Shown: positions 24,901-36,945 of the stretch, piece by piece | Position numbering within the stretch: the stretch's first letter is position 1 | Layout: each line of letters starts with the position of its first letter | Assembly (NCBI RefSeq): GCF_037975245.1 | Contig: NC_092580.1 | Coordinates: 6,548,501-6,612,500 of the forward strand | Length of the DNA stretch: 64,000 nucleotides | From: Apostichopus japonicus | Lineage: Eukaryota; Echinodermata; Holothuroidea; Aspidochirotida; Stichopodidae | Reading direction: 5' to 3' | Notes under the pieces: generated by a model | Told to the model about the DNA's origin: nothing | The model's input: the letters and a program-made list of their open reading frames with translations, nothing else | Databases searched by the model: none | Position numbers and translations under genes: made by a program

Positions 24901-27900
24901 GTCCTTCTTAACTGTCCATGAGTATGTTTGCAGCTCAAAAAGAGTAGTGTGATTATTCAACGATGTCACCACGCCTTTGTCTCAGTTTATCCGCAGTTAA
25001 ACATTGTTTCGAGCATAGATATTTTCAAGACTGATTCAGGAAAAGTGAAGCAATATTAGGATAGGAGATGGGATTGAAATGAGGGAATAATTGTGTGGCT
25101 AGGTTTATTTTAGCAAACGACTGATCACACTCACTGCTTCCCATCAGAATGTATCGTTCCAGTTTATGCTTGTGTCGCAAGTTCATGTGGTCAAGATATA
25201 TACTGAATATTATTACAAAATCACAGCATGTTATTACTTGATATCAATGACAGAAACCAGTAGTACAGCTGAAGAACCATTACCCTTTCACTCCCTGTGT
25301 TATGTATTGGCACATTTGAAGGACAGTGTGGTCATAGTTTTCACAAACTAAATTTTCCATTGCTTTCAAATCATTTAACTCCAGATATCAATGGAATGTG
25401 ATATCCTGTGACTCCAGTTGAAATTATGTGCTTCTAAAGCCAAGAAAGCCATAAAAAAGATTGATAAACTCACTCTCTCTCAACTGACGGGTCATCAGAT
25501 ATGCCACAGAGTCTTTGAATAACCTCGAAAGTTTTGCTGTGTTGCTTAGCGAGAACCCTGTAAAAGATGAAAGCAAAACAATTAGCACTTTTATTACAAG
25601 AGTAAAAATAACAACAGATACTTGAGCATCTGTGATGCCAAACTCAACAACCATGACAAGATTTGTTCATAACAAATGTTATCTTTTATGATACAATACT
25701 GTATCTAGCTGATGTTTATGCTGTTGTTTGACTTTTCTATTTTTCTACAATTCACAGAAAAGGTTTATTCAAGGAATTTAAGAAATTGAGACCACCGTGC
25801 ATACAGTTTCTTTACATAGACAACTGTCGTCACAGAGAAAATAGCTTATTAGCTTAAATCAGCTTTAATTCACAAATTGTTTGGTAATGAGAATATCCCC
25901 CATGAGTTAACTGCTGATGGTTTCTAATCTCATGCACTTTTCATCAAAGGCGAATCAACATCTCAAACCTGCTCAATGTCAAAAGGCTACCTAAAAATAA
26001 AAGTTGCCATGACATCTCCAAAAGTGACAAATTATTAGTGTTCAAACGATTATGCAGAACAGAAAATACCGATTACCATTTACCGATTATTTTTTTCATA
26101 ATCGTACCGATTCCGATTCCGATTATTTGAAAATGAGAAAATATCCCGTTTATACGAAATCGGCAATAAAGTTTGTGATTGAAACAATTATTGTTGTGAT
26201 TTTCCTGTTTCCTTTTGCTTCTTTGTAATACAAGACTCTTAGGTATCCTTTTGTATGTACCAAATTACCTCTGGAGTTTCTCGAAAGGAAAAACATTTTT
26301 TTTTTTTTAATTTCCAAAATACGAAAATATGACGTCCTACCTAGTCAGCACTGTGCTAAGCGAATGGCCTAAACACCTTGACGTGAATGTCACCTGTGAA
26401 TGGCTTGAAATGGGCTAAGAATAGTTACTCAAAATATCCATCTCAAAAAGTATCTCAGACAAACTATCCATCTTCAATCTTTACCAAAGTGTAAATTTTA
26501 ATTACATATTGCCTTCATTTCGACATTATTTTGTAATTATTTTCAGTATTATACCGTTTATGAACAAATAGAAATGTTACGAACTTGAAGTTAAACATAC
26601 CTATTCGTTACCTATTTAACTCCATTCAGGTTCAATTAGAAAATGTAAGCTTAGGCGAATCAAACTGAAAAGCAAATTGTACCATCGTAACTTGTTTAAA
26701 ATTACTCTAGAATGTTACCAGATTGATGTAAAGAAATAATAACAACTAGAAACTACTCCAATATAAAATATAACATTCCCTCTATAAGACATAGCACATA
26801 CCTTCCAAACAAATGCAGATTTCCAGCAAATTGAAAGTTGTAAACTAAGCTACGCATTTTTTTTATTTGCAAACCAATGGTTAGGCTACATTTCCTATTG
26901 ACTTAGTGTAGTTGTTAGGCTAACATGTGGTCGAAGATTGCAGTTTACATGGATATTTTTATTTTTTATTTGCGACACAACTAGAGCGAATAAACAGATG
27001 GCAAGGTTAGATTTCCATGCAGTTGACTAAGTGTGAAGTAAGGCTAATATGTGGTCGGAGATTTGTGGGGATTTTAGGAAATTTCTTTGTCGAGGCCGTA
27101 ATTTGTCAGTCACTCTGCGAGAAATTCCCGGTGATTGTGCGCGACCCTCCCGCACTGCTTCAAATTTGATGCGGGATGTGAGAACTGTTTGCGCGATTCG
27201 CGCTGCAACTGCAATTCCTAATATAATATTCCTGATATTTTCAACTTGCATATGTTTTTGAATAATGATATTTTCACCTTCCATATGTTTTTGAATAATC
27301 GGTATGACATAACTGGTATTCCAGGTAATTTTTTCCGATTCCGATTATGTTCCGATTATGCAATAATCGTACCGATTCTGATTAGGTTAATCGTTTGAAC
27401 ACTACAAATTATCTTAAATTCGTTACCAGAACAGAGACAGATGAAGGAGATACAGCATCTTTTTGAAGCATGAAATTGGGAACACTCAGTATCGATGAAC
27501 ATAATGATCACATTAAAGTCTCAATACCTGTTTGCTGATTCGGAAAACAAACTTCCGAAGTAGATTCAATGTGTCTTATTCTAAATGCAATCTGACCAGG
27601 TGGGTTTAATGGAGAAAAGCTGTCCCAATCAAAAGAAAGAAATTTTCTGTTGCCCTTATGGTGCGAAAGATTTACTGTAAAATCACTGCGACCGCCCATG
27701 TCACCATGTTCAACACTAATGTAAACAAAATAGTCTACACATGCGGCCTAATCAAGATTTTAACGCAGTCCTACACTTGCATCATCCACTTTTTACAATT
27801 CCACAGAGGAAACGTTTATTCATTGCAATGGAAGGAAATGAAACAATTTTGCAAGCTACATCAGTAAGAAAAAGATAAGAAAGGCTAGCCACGAAAGTAC

Positions 27901-30900
27901 AAGTAAGCCTAGGCCTAACGGTCGTAACAAAAAAGAGAGATTTGATTGGCGCATGATCTGCTGAGGGGGGGGGCTTGCAAATTTTGATTGAAGTTTGTAG
28001 AATCTACGGACTAGTTAACAAATCTGACAAATTTTATTCAGCGCAACATTTTTAATGACAGATAACTCAATAGAAATAATGAATATTACTATAGCATAGA
28101 ACAGTGTTATTTTCACTGAACTATTAGTGCAGTAAGTTGGAAAGGTTGAAGTTTAAATTTGGCAAACACATACTGAGACTTTAATCTTAATGTTCAAAGT
28201 TAAAATTTGTGGAAAAGTAAGATTTTAATAAAATGTATTACTGGTGATGGCCACTTGATCTAAACAATGCATAATTTTACATATTCCTTTGCTATGTCCT
28301 GACCAACCTATTAAAGTTTGAAAACTTCAAATCAATCATGTAAATACTCAGCAGAGAGTTCTGCCCTTAAATGACAGAATTTTCTACAGGGGAATGACAA
28401 AATAAAATTTATATCCAATACATCACGTTGGGCAAGATTGTTGGTGTCTACAGGTAAGAGACACTATTAAAATAATGGCATCAGTAACAAGAACTTGCTT
28501 TACATGTTTCTCTTTTCTGGTGAAAGGAGGTGGTAGACTCCACAACAAACATCAAACCTTAAATTAGGATGAAGAAATACTTTGGAATGGTCCATATTTA
28601 CCATCCTTCATTTTCTTAATATATTCTGATGGCTTTAGTTGAACACTGAAGGAACTGCTCTTCTCATGGCTAATAAGACCTAGAAAAAGAATAAAAATAT
28701 TTTGAAATAGTTTTTCAGAACACTCAGGATAAAAGCAACACTGACCATGCTGATCTTATTAATCGTGAATACAGGCCTCTTTCTTCCTCACTAAAAAACT
28801 ATATTGGGTTTTGGATGAAATCAAACTCTACAAGCAATTCAAAATATATTGAATTGCTCTTCCTGGGAGATGAGTGCATTACAAGCACATATTGAACATA
28901 CCTGAGAAGCAATCTCCTTTTTTTTAAGTATTTCTACAATATATCAATATAGAGCAATGTCTAGCTTCTCTTGATCAGATGTGTCTTTACCATCAAAAGT
29001 CTACCTTCTGTATTTACACAAAATTGGGAACCTAACAATCAATAATGTATTGTCGTATGTGATGAAGACCTGCATTTGAGGGTTTTTCTGTCTATTAAAT
29101 AGAAAGAAAACATCATTTTAAGTGATGCCAATCTAATAAGACATTGAGAGGTATATTTTTGTTGACAGTTGCATATTGCACTTTTTTGTTGGCAGATAGT
29201 TGATTACAAATTTACTGCAAGGCAACCTGAAATGCAACAAGTATGAAATTAACCTAAATTTATCTGCATGCTGAACTCTAGATAGCTGTAAATATTGTCA
29301 AGTTTAAATTGGTTCTTTGAAATTTAGTATGACACACATTTTTCATGTACTTTTATTCAATTTATTTTTAATTGTGTAGAAAGCAAAAGGCAACTCTTAT
29401 CATTATATAAAAGGAAGACCTTAGGCACCATTTTATTATTGATATGTCATAGTCTAAGACAAAGAAAACTTGAGAGCTATTAACATAGCTAATCCTGTCT
29501 TCAAGATATTCACATTTGTTAAATATGCTAATTCGTTGGAATGCTCTTTTAAGTATATATTAGTGATGACATCAGCTACTCAGTACATGCCTAACGATTA
29601 TATGAATACATTTTCACAGAAAGCCAAGCTACCTTTGTAGGTATTTTTGCCGATGTTCTTTGGAATTGTTTGAGACAAATTAGGCCAAGCTGGATATTAA
29701 TGATTCTGCAACATGTTTTACGTTGGTCGTCACATTATATTTTGGGACAAAGTTGAAATTACACACTGCACAGAAATATCATTTTCCAATGTGCATTACG
29801 AATGGTCATATATCTGCCTCACCTTAGTTTATAGAAAGCATTGCTGTTGTAGTTTTGTACTATACTACAAAGTTGGGGGCTTAAACATGGAGATAATTAT
29901 GGCGAGTGAATTTTTGCATTTGAGCCAGCAGATTTTTAGTCATAGTCGCCAAATGGAGTATTTTTAAATATAATTGTCGAGGCCTGTTTACCAAAGAAGA
30001 CAGCAAGAGAAAGGATAACTACTGTACCTGTGATAGTCAACAGAGATCCAAGAGGCACACATGCTAAATGACAGACCTGGGCTTGTTCGTAAAGTTGATG
30101 TACATAGGAAAATCTGCAACATCCAAACTGATTCCATGTAACAGGAATATTTATCTGTGATTTCTGATCATGACAGGAAGAACTGGCAACCTTCAATATA
30201 AGATAAATAAATAGCAAAGTTTTTCTCAGTAAACAATGATAACTTGTTTATGGAAGGTAATAAACAAGAACCTAGAAAAGCCTTCCTCATACATTACTCA
30301 TGTTCTAAACAATAGAGACCAGGGAATTAATTTGTAATTTGACTATTTTGCAGAGCATTTTACAAAGTACGAATGGATAAATTATTCCCTGGATAGTTGC
30401 TACCAACCTTGAACATCATCAGTGTGTGGCCTATTAGCTTCTCTCTTCAATAGATTTAAGCATTGTCAACTTCCCTGATCTTTCTTTATAATTAGTACAA
30501 TTCTAAGATGGCTACCTTTAACTGTTCAGCTCTTTCCTTATTGCCCATTAAAATCCTAGGCGTAGGAGCCTGATTTGATTTGGGGGGGCTGTAATGACTT
30601 GCCCGAAAAATATAACCAATAATTTTTCGCGCTCTACGTGCGCGTTCAACATCTTATTGTGCTATCATATAGGCATTCATCGGTTATTATTTTTGGTTAT
30701 TAAATTTTGGTTGCATTTTCCCTGTTATTACCCTTCCATATTGGTTATAGTTATTGGGGAAGTCGTTACAATAATAACGATAAAACTAATTTCAGTTTAA
30801 CCATTGAAAAACACATTGCAAATATATTCTTTCCGTAGGTGCCCGAAAAATTCTCAGCATATTGCCCGAATTTTCACCCACAAAAATTGAAAAACATATT

Positions 30901-33900
30901 GCAAACTTTTCTTCTTTCAGTAGGTGCCCGAAAAATTCTCAGTATATTGCCCGAATTTTCACCAAAAAATTTGGTTGGGGGGGCTGCAGCCCCCCCAGCA
31001 CCCCCGCCTCCTACGCCTATGATTAAAATGTCATAAGTAAATTCGAGTTTGCTTTCTCACTAATATTGTTTTATGTTTGGTTAACATTTGTAACATTGAA
31101 TGAACACATAATTAGCATATTCAGCTGAGTTTCCATTTTACGAAAATATAAGTAAATGATGATGTAAATGAGAGAAAGTATTATTACCTTTGCATCAGTG
31201 TGAGTTAAAAATCCTGTTTCCAACATCATAACATGTAGGACCAAGGACAGTGCTTCTGTTACTCCCTGTGGTTTGTTTGAGTCCCAAACTTGCCTGAGTC
31301 TATGGGGAAGTTTATCTTCAAAACAGTCTCTTACTACCATGGGTTCAGTTCTCAAACTGTCTGCTTCATGAGAAGAACCACCTTCAGCATTTCCATCCTC
31401 ATCATTAACTGATACATTGCCTGATGTATCACAGATCATCTCAGTTGATGCCAGGGAGCCATGAGAAGTTTGATTCAGGGACACTAAAGTGCTGCCAGAT
31501 GTCCCTGAATCTGTCAGGGCAGCAGCTTCATTCTCTTGCACCGCTTCTCTTCTCTGAACCCGACTAGAATCAGATAACGAGACATCCAGGTTTGCATCAC
31601 TATTCGAATCTGTTGCATCTGTTTGATTTGTTATCACTTTTAGCAAGTCACCAGAAACCAATCCCAGGTCAGATACATTATTGATGTCTTCTAATGGGAT
31701 GATATCCCTCCCATTCAGGCTTAGGTCAAAGCTCTCGACAGGAATACTACAAAATAAAACAAAATAAGGTTTGAAAATGCATGTAAAACCAAACAGACTA
31801 TTTTCAGACAACTCCCATAAGAAAACCATTGCAAAAAACAATTTGCTTTGTATGTTGTAGAAAGTGAAATCTAGACTTGAGACTGCCATTGTTTGCCAAA
31901 AAAATTAAAAAGACTGGGGACAGTAAAGTAGAGCTCTTCTTTTGGTGGACAATGTCTGACAAACGCAACTGTCCAACCGGAAAGCCATTTTACTTTGTGA
32001 TTCATTGCCACACAATTTGCTCAAAGATCCAAAAATCGATCTGATTAATGTGGAGCAAATGAGTTAAATTTGTCAAAGAATGAAGTGAGAACCAGAATAG
32101 ATCAAAGATTGTAGCACTCCCTTGTGGGCATTGAACATTTATTCCAATGGTAAGGATTTCACACTATTTCAATATACAATATATTTCAATATCAAGAAGG
32201 ACATTCCCTTTCCCAAGTTTGAGGCTTGCAAATCTGTGCTGTCACCAACTCAATAATGTTACTAGAGGAAAAAAGTTTGCATCTTACGGACGTAAGACCC
32301 CCAAAAGTTGGCATCCTATAATAAAAGCTTGCGTCCCGATCGAACACCATTTGCGTTTATTGTATGACCTAGTTTTACTAGTTTAGTTGTAAAGATGCGA
32401 TCGTATTATCGTACTATGTGAATGTTCTACACAATTTAATGAGCAGATGGCCCAGTGCCTTAGCTTCACTGTTTTAAAGGGGCAGTCCTCCACTCTATTC
32501 ACCGACCCTGCCCTTTCAACCAATTTTTACCCCACCCCCCCTTCATGTACCCTTGTATTTCCCAATTCGCCAAGTCCATAGGAGCTCTAGACTTCGACCT
32601 TGCAGCAATTCCAATAACCAACTCTTCAAAAATCCATGTATCCTACAGAGTGCATATCTCTTGCCAAATTCACAGTACTGCATGTACATAGGCCTGTTTG
32701 ATTTTCAACACATGCGCAAATCCTCAAAACCTGATCCAACATTGCCAGCTCCAATACAAGGCCTATGTAAATAACTTTTTACGCAATGACGATTAAAAAA
32801 TCACAACTTCTATTGCTACTTTTGAGGATGCAGGAGGAAAGTAGTTTACACAAGAATGTTGATGAAAAAAATTGACTGAACCACATGGTCAAAAGGACCG
32901 CCAAAATGTTTGCAAGCAAGAAACTACAGTACTGTGGTATGAAAGCACATTTTACATTAGCAACTCTCAATATGGAGAGAACGAACATACTGTGAGATGG
33001 AAGACCCTTTCAGTATCAGAGATGTTAGCTTACCACAAAATTCATAGATTGCCTCAACTCCTAATATTTTCTGATCAAAACAATACTTCAAATATTATGT
33101 GATAGTCTCAAAAACAATTCAAGCACATCTTCCTAACATTAGTGCTTGTTTTCGAAACGTGCATACTGTATGTGACAACAAGGCCTAAAGTTATGATATA
33201 TGAGTGCACACATATGATAGTCTATACCACAAACTTCACTATCTCTACAGAGGGGAAAATAACATTACAATTAGTTGCATACTTTGTGTTCATTGAGCAC
33301 TACAGATGCTAGAGTGTCTGCAGAAAATGACTAAAGGACTATTAACCAATCAAATCACTGGAAATTTGAACAAGCATCATTGACTATACCATGGAGGTAA
33401 ATTACATAGTGCATGAAAATATTGGTAATGGAAATGTTGTTAACCCTTGCAGTTGATTGTTATGATTTATTTTTCTTTCAAACAAATTCAATCATTTGTA
33501 GGATTGGAAGACGTTTTGGCTCTTTTGAGTAGAATTTGCGGATATTTGAAAATAAGAAACAAAGACGTTCATTCAAAAATGTATTTTTTCTTATGTTTTG
33601 CAAATGCTATAGTTGTGAGAGTGTGTGTACTTGGCATCTGTGCTGTAATAAAAAAGTTTGCGTCTGCCGGATGCAATCTATTTGAAGATTTTGTGTTTCT
33701 GGCTAAAACATTGGAACCCGGACGCAGAATCCTGCATTCGTAAAAATGCTGCATGATACCTTTAATAATGTTAATGAATGAGAGCTCTACATGACATTGT
33801 TGAAACACTGTGAAATATGTTAACAACTTACTGCCAAAGCAAAATCATCTAGCCTAGTATAAATCACAGAGAAAAATGGCCAAGTTTGAGACCATTTGAG

Positions 33901-36127
33901 AAGCAGATGTTTGAAGCAGATTTCATTTCCTGGATGACTGAATGTTTTGCTGAAGACCTATAGAGCTCCTTCACAAAAGTAAGCTGAACCTGACCAAACT
34001 ATGTTCACCAAAAGAAAATCACAGCATTGGAGATTTCACAGATTAATTGAAGCTTTAATTTTGGAGTTATCATGTTTAAAATCTCAACAATGCTGGTGTA
34101 CAGTCTTGACATGAAAAAATACATTAGTTTATGTTCCTCGAAACACATCAATAACATTTTTCTCTAAATATTTAGTTAGCACAGGACAAAGAAATAGCAT
34201 TGAGTCACTTACCAAATTTGTGTGGAATATTAACCGCAGAGGCAAAATAAAGATTTTATTGTAAAACTAGCAGTGTAATCCATCAGAGGATGATTCGGAA
34301 TGTATCTTACCCTGCTTGCCACCATCCCACCTCAGAGGTAACTGAACCTCTCTAACCCAGTCTTTCAATTCATACACAAACTTGTTTACTACAAAATTCA
34401 AGCCTTGAACATGTTGGTGTACAACTTCCTATTATGATAGGATGTTCTTTTGTTCTGCTAATATTGTTTGTCCGCAGCTGTGTTCGAAAGGAAATCCACA
34501 GCTGTGCTCAATGTCAACAACCTGCTCATTAGCATTGTATTTTCTTTGTGGGGGGTTCATGTGTCTCAGATTCTTGGCAGATTGCCAGATATTTGTTGAG
34601 CATGACTTAGTTTGTAAGGTCTTTCACTTAAGCTGTACATTGCCCAAGCATGTGGAACATTTACAACTGCCAAGATCAAGTTGAAGTAATAATACTGTAG
34701 GAAAGGGTTATGAACAATTTGAGATTTGTTTTTCCTGACAAAATGAAAGCACTTAGTTACAAAAGGCAATGATTCAAAGGGAACATGGTATAGGATGCAT
34801 ATTAAAATTAACATCCACATTGATGGGAAACTTCATATAAAGAAGAAAAAGAACTTATTGTCAAGACATTCTAATATCCCAATCTCACTATATTTGGGAA
34901 GCAACAGGTTGGAGGGTTTGCTGAAATGTGACAAAAAACCGTTTTGCAAACTACACATGGTAGGAATATGTGATTAGTATTTACTGTACATACAATTCAG
35001 TTGGAAAATTCTAGTAGTGTGATTCACACGATCGGTCATGAACCAGTAAAAATATATTTTTGAAATTTAACTCATAATATATGCAGTGAAAGAATGTCAT
35101 CATTCACCAACATTTGACATTTGCTATATTTAGATATGGAAAGCATTAGCTAGTAGACTTTAGTATAAGAAAACATCACAAAAATAACCAGGGTCAACAA
35201 CAAGCTTTTCTTTAATATTTTTGGCAAGAGTGCAAGACGTTTTGTACACTCAATGTCAAGTTATTATTCAGGTGTTCTGGGACTGTGTGGCTGTGAAGCC
35301 TCACTGTGTTATAAATTTTGCAGAAAATGTTGTGTACTACGTTCTTCTACCTTTTAAAACAAAAGTTATACTAATTTTGTACGACATAATAAATTTAATA
35401 CAAAATTTTGTACGACAGTAGAAAGTGTTTCTGAGTTTAAACGCAGTACTGTGTTGCAATAACAACTAAGTTTGTTCAGATAGGTTTATGGATACTAAGC
35501 TCCAACAATACAAACAATCCCACAAAATCAGTGTGTCATTACCCCAGTCTTCACCCAGTGGAAACCTACCTCATGTGACAAACTGATGACACAACTGATA
35601 CAAATGAATTATTTAAAGTACTTCACATCCAATAATAACAGCATTGTATTTCTCTCTTGAGCAGTCTACCTTGGAATGCCTACATTATTAATACCAAAAC
35701 TACAGTTAACCAAAGCATGGTAAACACAGAAATGTTGTACTCTTTGAAAATTCCTCACAAGCCTTTTATAGTTGCAGATTTAAACATCAGTCAAAATGCA
35801 AATTTAGAAAGATTTGACCTTATGTACCTAAATGTAGCAGATAGCTTCCCTGGGGGGGGGGGGTGTCTGAAATCATGCTGTGTACAACACAAAATGTTAC
35901 AATTTGTCTCTTTCATTGTTGTTTTCATGCTTAAATTTAAGGATGTTTTTATGTCTCTCTGTTAGAATGCATGGACTGAGACAGACACACTGGCAATTAA
36001 CATTAAACAAGCTCAATATCCCTTACCTAAACCTTTCAGCAATTTCCTTCTTTAGCTGCTTAGCTGATTCTTCATCAGAAACTTCTAATCTTTCAGAACG
36101 TCTTCCCAATCTAACTCTCAGCTTCAT
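18708..36127 (-). CDS. FBXO7: F-box only protein 7 (FBXO7), complete coding sequence
   Basis: FBXO7 is the substrate receptor of an SCF ubiquitin ligase. It also binds the proteasome regulator PI31 through its FP domain and acts in mitophagy. Nine coding exons join in consistent phase: 36127-36027, 31746-31188, 30163-30028, 28679-28602, 25557-25474, 24244-24192, 22864-22706, 21891-21743 and 18951-18708. They total 1563 nt, or 520 aa (human 522). In order they give the UBL (MKLRVRLGRRSERLEV, VSDLGLVSGDLL), an acidic Ser-rich linker, a helical segment (LSLVLHVMMLETGFL), the FP domain (CVPLGSLLTI, LSRLFKDSVAYLMTRQL), the F-box (LTLPMEIQIQILSYLDLRSL) and a Pro/Gly/Arg-rich tail ending SSGRFTFM, like human GRLSFM. 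The start ATG lies nine bases after a splice acceptor, so a 5'UTR exon is expected upstream. The stop codon directly abuts a GTAAG donor. Confidence 0.96.
18952..21742. other. FBXO7: FBXO7 intron 8, with repeats
   Basis: There is no coding sequence. It contains an interspersed repeat copy (about 20700-21040, see the related copy at 29615) and another repeat at about 21180-21670. The latter is rich in GACCTTTGACC-type motifs and ends in a CAGACAGACGGACGG tract, a widespread invertebrate repeat type. Confidence 0.6.
20700..21040 (+). repeat. Interspersed repeat copy A
   Basis: It shares, in order, GCCAAGCTACCTTTGTAG-like, TTGTTTGAGACA, CCAATGTGCATTAC-like, GTTGTAGTTTTGTACTAT-like and TTGTCGAGGCCTG-like segments with 29615-29985. 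The copies are old and diverged. Confidence 0.6.
21743..21891 (-). CDS. FBXO7: FBXO7 exon 8 (post-F-box, start of Pro-rich tail)
   Basis: It encodes VYKKQYKADKDRKRAEEEWR and then an aromatic, Pro-rich stretch, HPHFTPYYYPGQYPGANFPG. It aligns with human ELYRKRHIQRKE and the Pro-rich region after it. It leaves two bases (AG) that complete Arg with exon 9. Confidence 0.93.
22706..22864 (-). CDS. FBXO7: FBXO7 exon 7 (F-box)
   Basis: The 159-nt, 53-codon exon encodes IQILSYLDLRSLLNVSETCQ and DTLWRCLCLRDLRVKFS, then HHLWKA. This is the SKP1-binding F-box helix set followed by the LYLRDF-like segment of the human protein. Confidence 0.95.
24192..24244 (-). CDS. FBXO7: FBXO7 exon 6 (start of F-box)
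   Basis: The 53-nt exon encodes SGVFPHSGILTLPMEIQ, matching human VFGLVVLPLELKLRIF, where the F-box Leu-Pro begins. The polypyrimidine acceptor ends TTTTGTAG and the donor is GTAGGT. Confidence 0.93.
25474..25557 (-). CDS. FBXO7: FBXO7 exon 5 (FP domain C-terminal)
   Basis: The 84-nt exon encodes FSLSNTAKLSRLFKDSVAYL then MTRQLRE. LSRLFKD is identical in human FBXO7. Acceptor TTTTACAG and donor GTGAGT keep phase with both neighbours. Confidence 0.94.
26036..27404. mobile_element. Non-autonomous hAT-type transposon in FBXO7 intron
   Basis: The terminal inverted repeats are perfect over 17 bp (TAGTGTTCAAACGATTA and its complement at the right end). They are flanked by an exact 8-bp duplication CAAATTAT (26028-26035 and 27405-27412). 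Both subterminal regions carry repeated CCGATT motifs. The 1369-bp interior has no transposase. It includes an internal direct repeat (about 26880-26960 and 27000-27070, sharing ATGTGGTCG). Confidence 0.92.
28602..28679 (-). CDS. FBXO7: FBXO7 exon 4 (FP domain)
   Basis: The 78-nt exon encodes LISHEKSSSFSVQLKPSEYI then KKMKD. It aligns with the human segment ending LPESFICKEKLGE. The acceptor is TTTTTCTAG and the donor GTAAAT. Confidence 0.92.
29615..29985 (+). repeat. Interspersed repeat copy B
   Basis: It is a diverged copy of the repeat at 20700-21040, in the same orientation, in a different FBXO7 intron. It ends close to FBXO7 exon 3. Confidence 0.6.
30028..30163 (-). CDS. FBXO7: FBXO7 exon 3 (FP domain)
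   Basis: It encodes PVTWNQFGCCRFSYVHQLYE and HLACVPLGSLLTIT, matching the start of the human FP (PI31-binding) domain. The acceptor is ambiguous: CTGATCAG just before the first Lys is preferred, but an upstream AAG would add about nine residues. Confidence 0.9.
30555..31021. mobile_element. hAT-like MITE, CATAGGCGTAGGAG family, copy 1
   Basis: Its termini are CCTAGGCGTAGGAG and CTCCTACGCCTATG. They are flanked by an exact 8-bp duplication ATTAAAAT (30547-30554 and 31022-31029). The right end has a GGGGGGGCTGCAGCCCCCC-type palindrome. An 88-bp internal tandem repeat begins GTAGGTGCCCGAAAAATTC. The element lies 167 bp from FBXO7 exon 2. Confidence 0.93.
31188..31746 (-). CDS. FBXO7: FBXO7 exon 2 (UBL C-terminal half, acidic linker, helical segment)
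   Basis: The 559-nt exon completes the UBL (SIPVESFDLSLNGRDI, LGLVSGDLLKVI). It continues with about 110 residues of Ser/Asp/Glu-rich low-complexity linker, then DKLPHRLRQVWDS and ALSLVLHVMMLETGFLTHTD, aligning with human SLETLYQ and LIHLLMLESGYIP. It ends in phase 0 at GTAATA. Confidence 0.95.
31747..36026. other. FBXO7: FBXO7 intron 1
   Basis: Apart from G tracts (about 35853) and AT-rich unique DNA, nothing is recognised. Several 60-100 codon open frames here (for example 33447-33743, 34442-34684) show no family signature. Confidence 0.5.
36027..36127 (-). CDS. FBXO7: FBXO7 exon 1 (start codon, UBL N-terminal half)
   Basis: It encodes MKLRVRLGRRSERLEVSDEE and onward to AERF, and ends in a GTAAGG donor two bases into the next codon. 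A TTTTTTCCAG acceptor at 36135 sits just upstream of the ATG, so the leader is spliced. Confidence 0.93.
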
Positions 36128-36134
36128 CTTAAAC

Positions 36135-36945
36135 CTGGAAAAAACATTAAACAAAATATTTTTGGAAGCAAACAAAACAACAGACCTGAGTCCGGTAGCA
36201 AAAAATCGGAACTGTGTACCTGTTATCATTACTCGGTCAGGTAATGGGTAACAGAACCTCCTGTCCGAATATTTAAATGAAATCGTAGAACTAGCCAAAC
36301 ACAACATACATAAATGGCAAATTACTATGCCACATTACATTACACCTGCGAAATAAAGGTTTTCAATGATTCGATATTCCTGTTGTTTTTTTGTCATCCC
36401 GTCTATAATCCATCTTAACATCCCATAAATTTCCTTGCCAGTCTTCCCTTCTATGAAATATATATGGATGAAAAAATAATAACTTTGAGAATTTCATATT
36501 TAAGCATGCACGAACGTTATACAGTACCTACAACTATGAGATATAGAGGAAAGCACTTGCTATGGACTACCAGAGCTAGCTGACTGATTACAACAAAGAC
36601 ACATACTAGATAAACTAAAAACTGTAGGTTTGATCTTTTGTGTATGAACTCTAAATGATCCTTTTGTCATTTACACATGAATTTTAATAGAGCATGACTT
36701 ACAATATCAAAGTTTAATCATATAAAATGATGTTGTAGTATTCATTAGTGCTGATATATTTTATGTTCAGATTGGTTTTCACTTTTTTGTAGTCTTCTAC
36801 TCTATTTGGGTCACTAGCACTATACTAGGGTGTTTAGGGGTTGCCTAGAAGCATAACCAAGCTGTGAGGATTTTGATGTTCAACAACCTAGAAAGGAATA
36901 AATGAACACATTTCATTGTTTATGAACAGTTACACATTAGGAAAT
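36135..36945. other. FBXO7 5' flank, proximal
   Basis: It follows the splice acceptor for FBXO7 exon 1 and is therefore probably a 5'UTR intron. No exon was identified. Confidence 0.45.

Noticed and set aside
30839-31036. Open frame rich in Pro/Ala at its end
   Set aside because: It is the translation of the poly-C end of a MITE.
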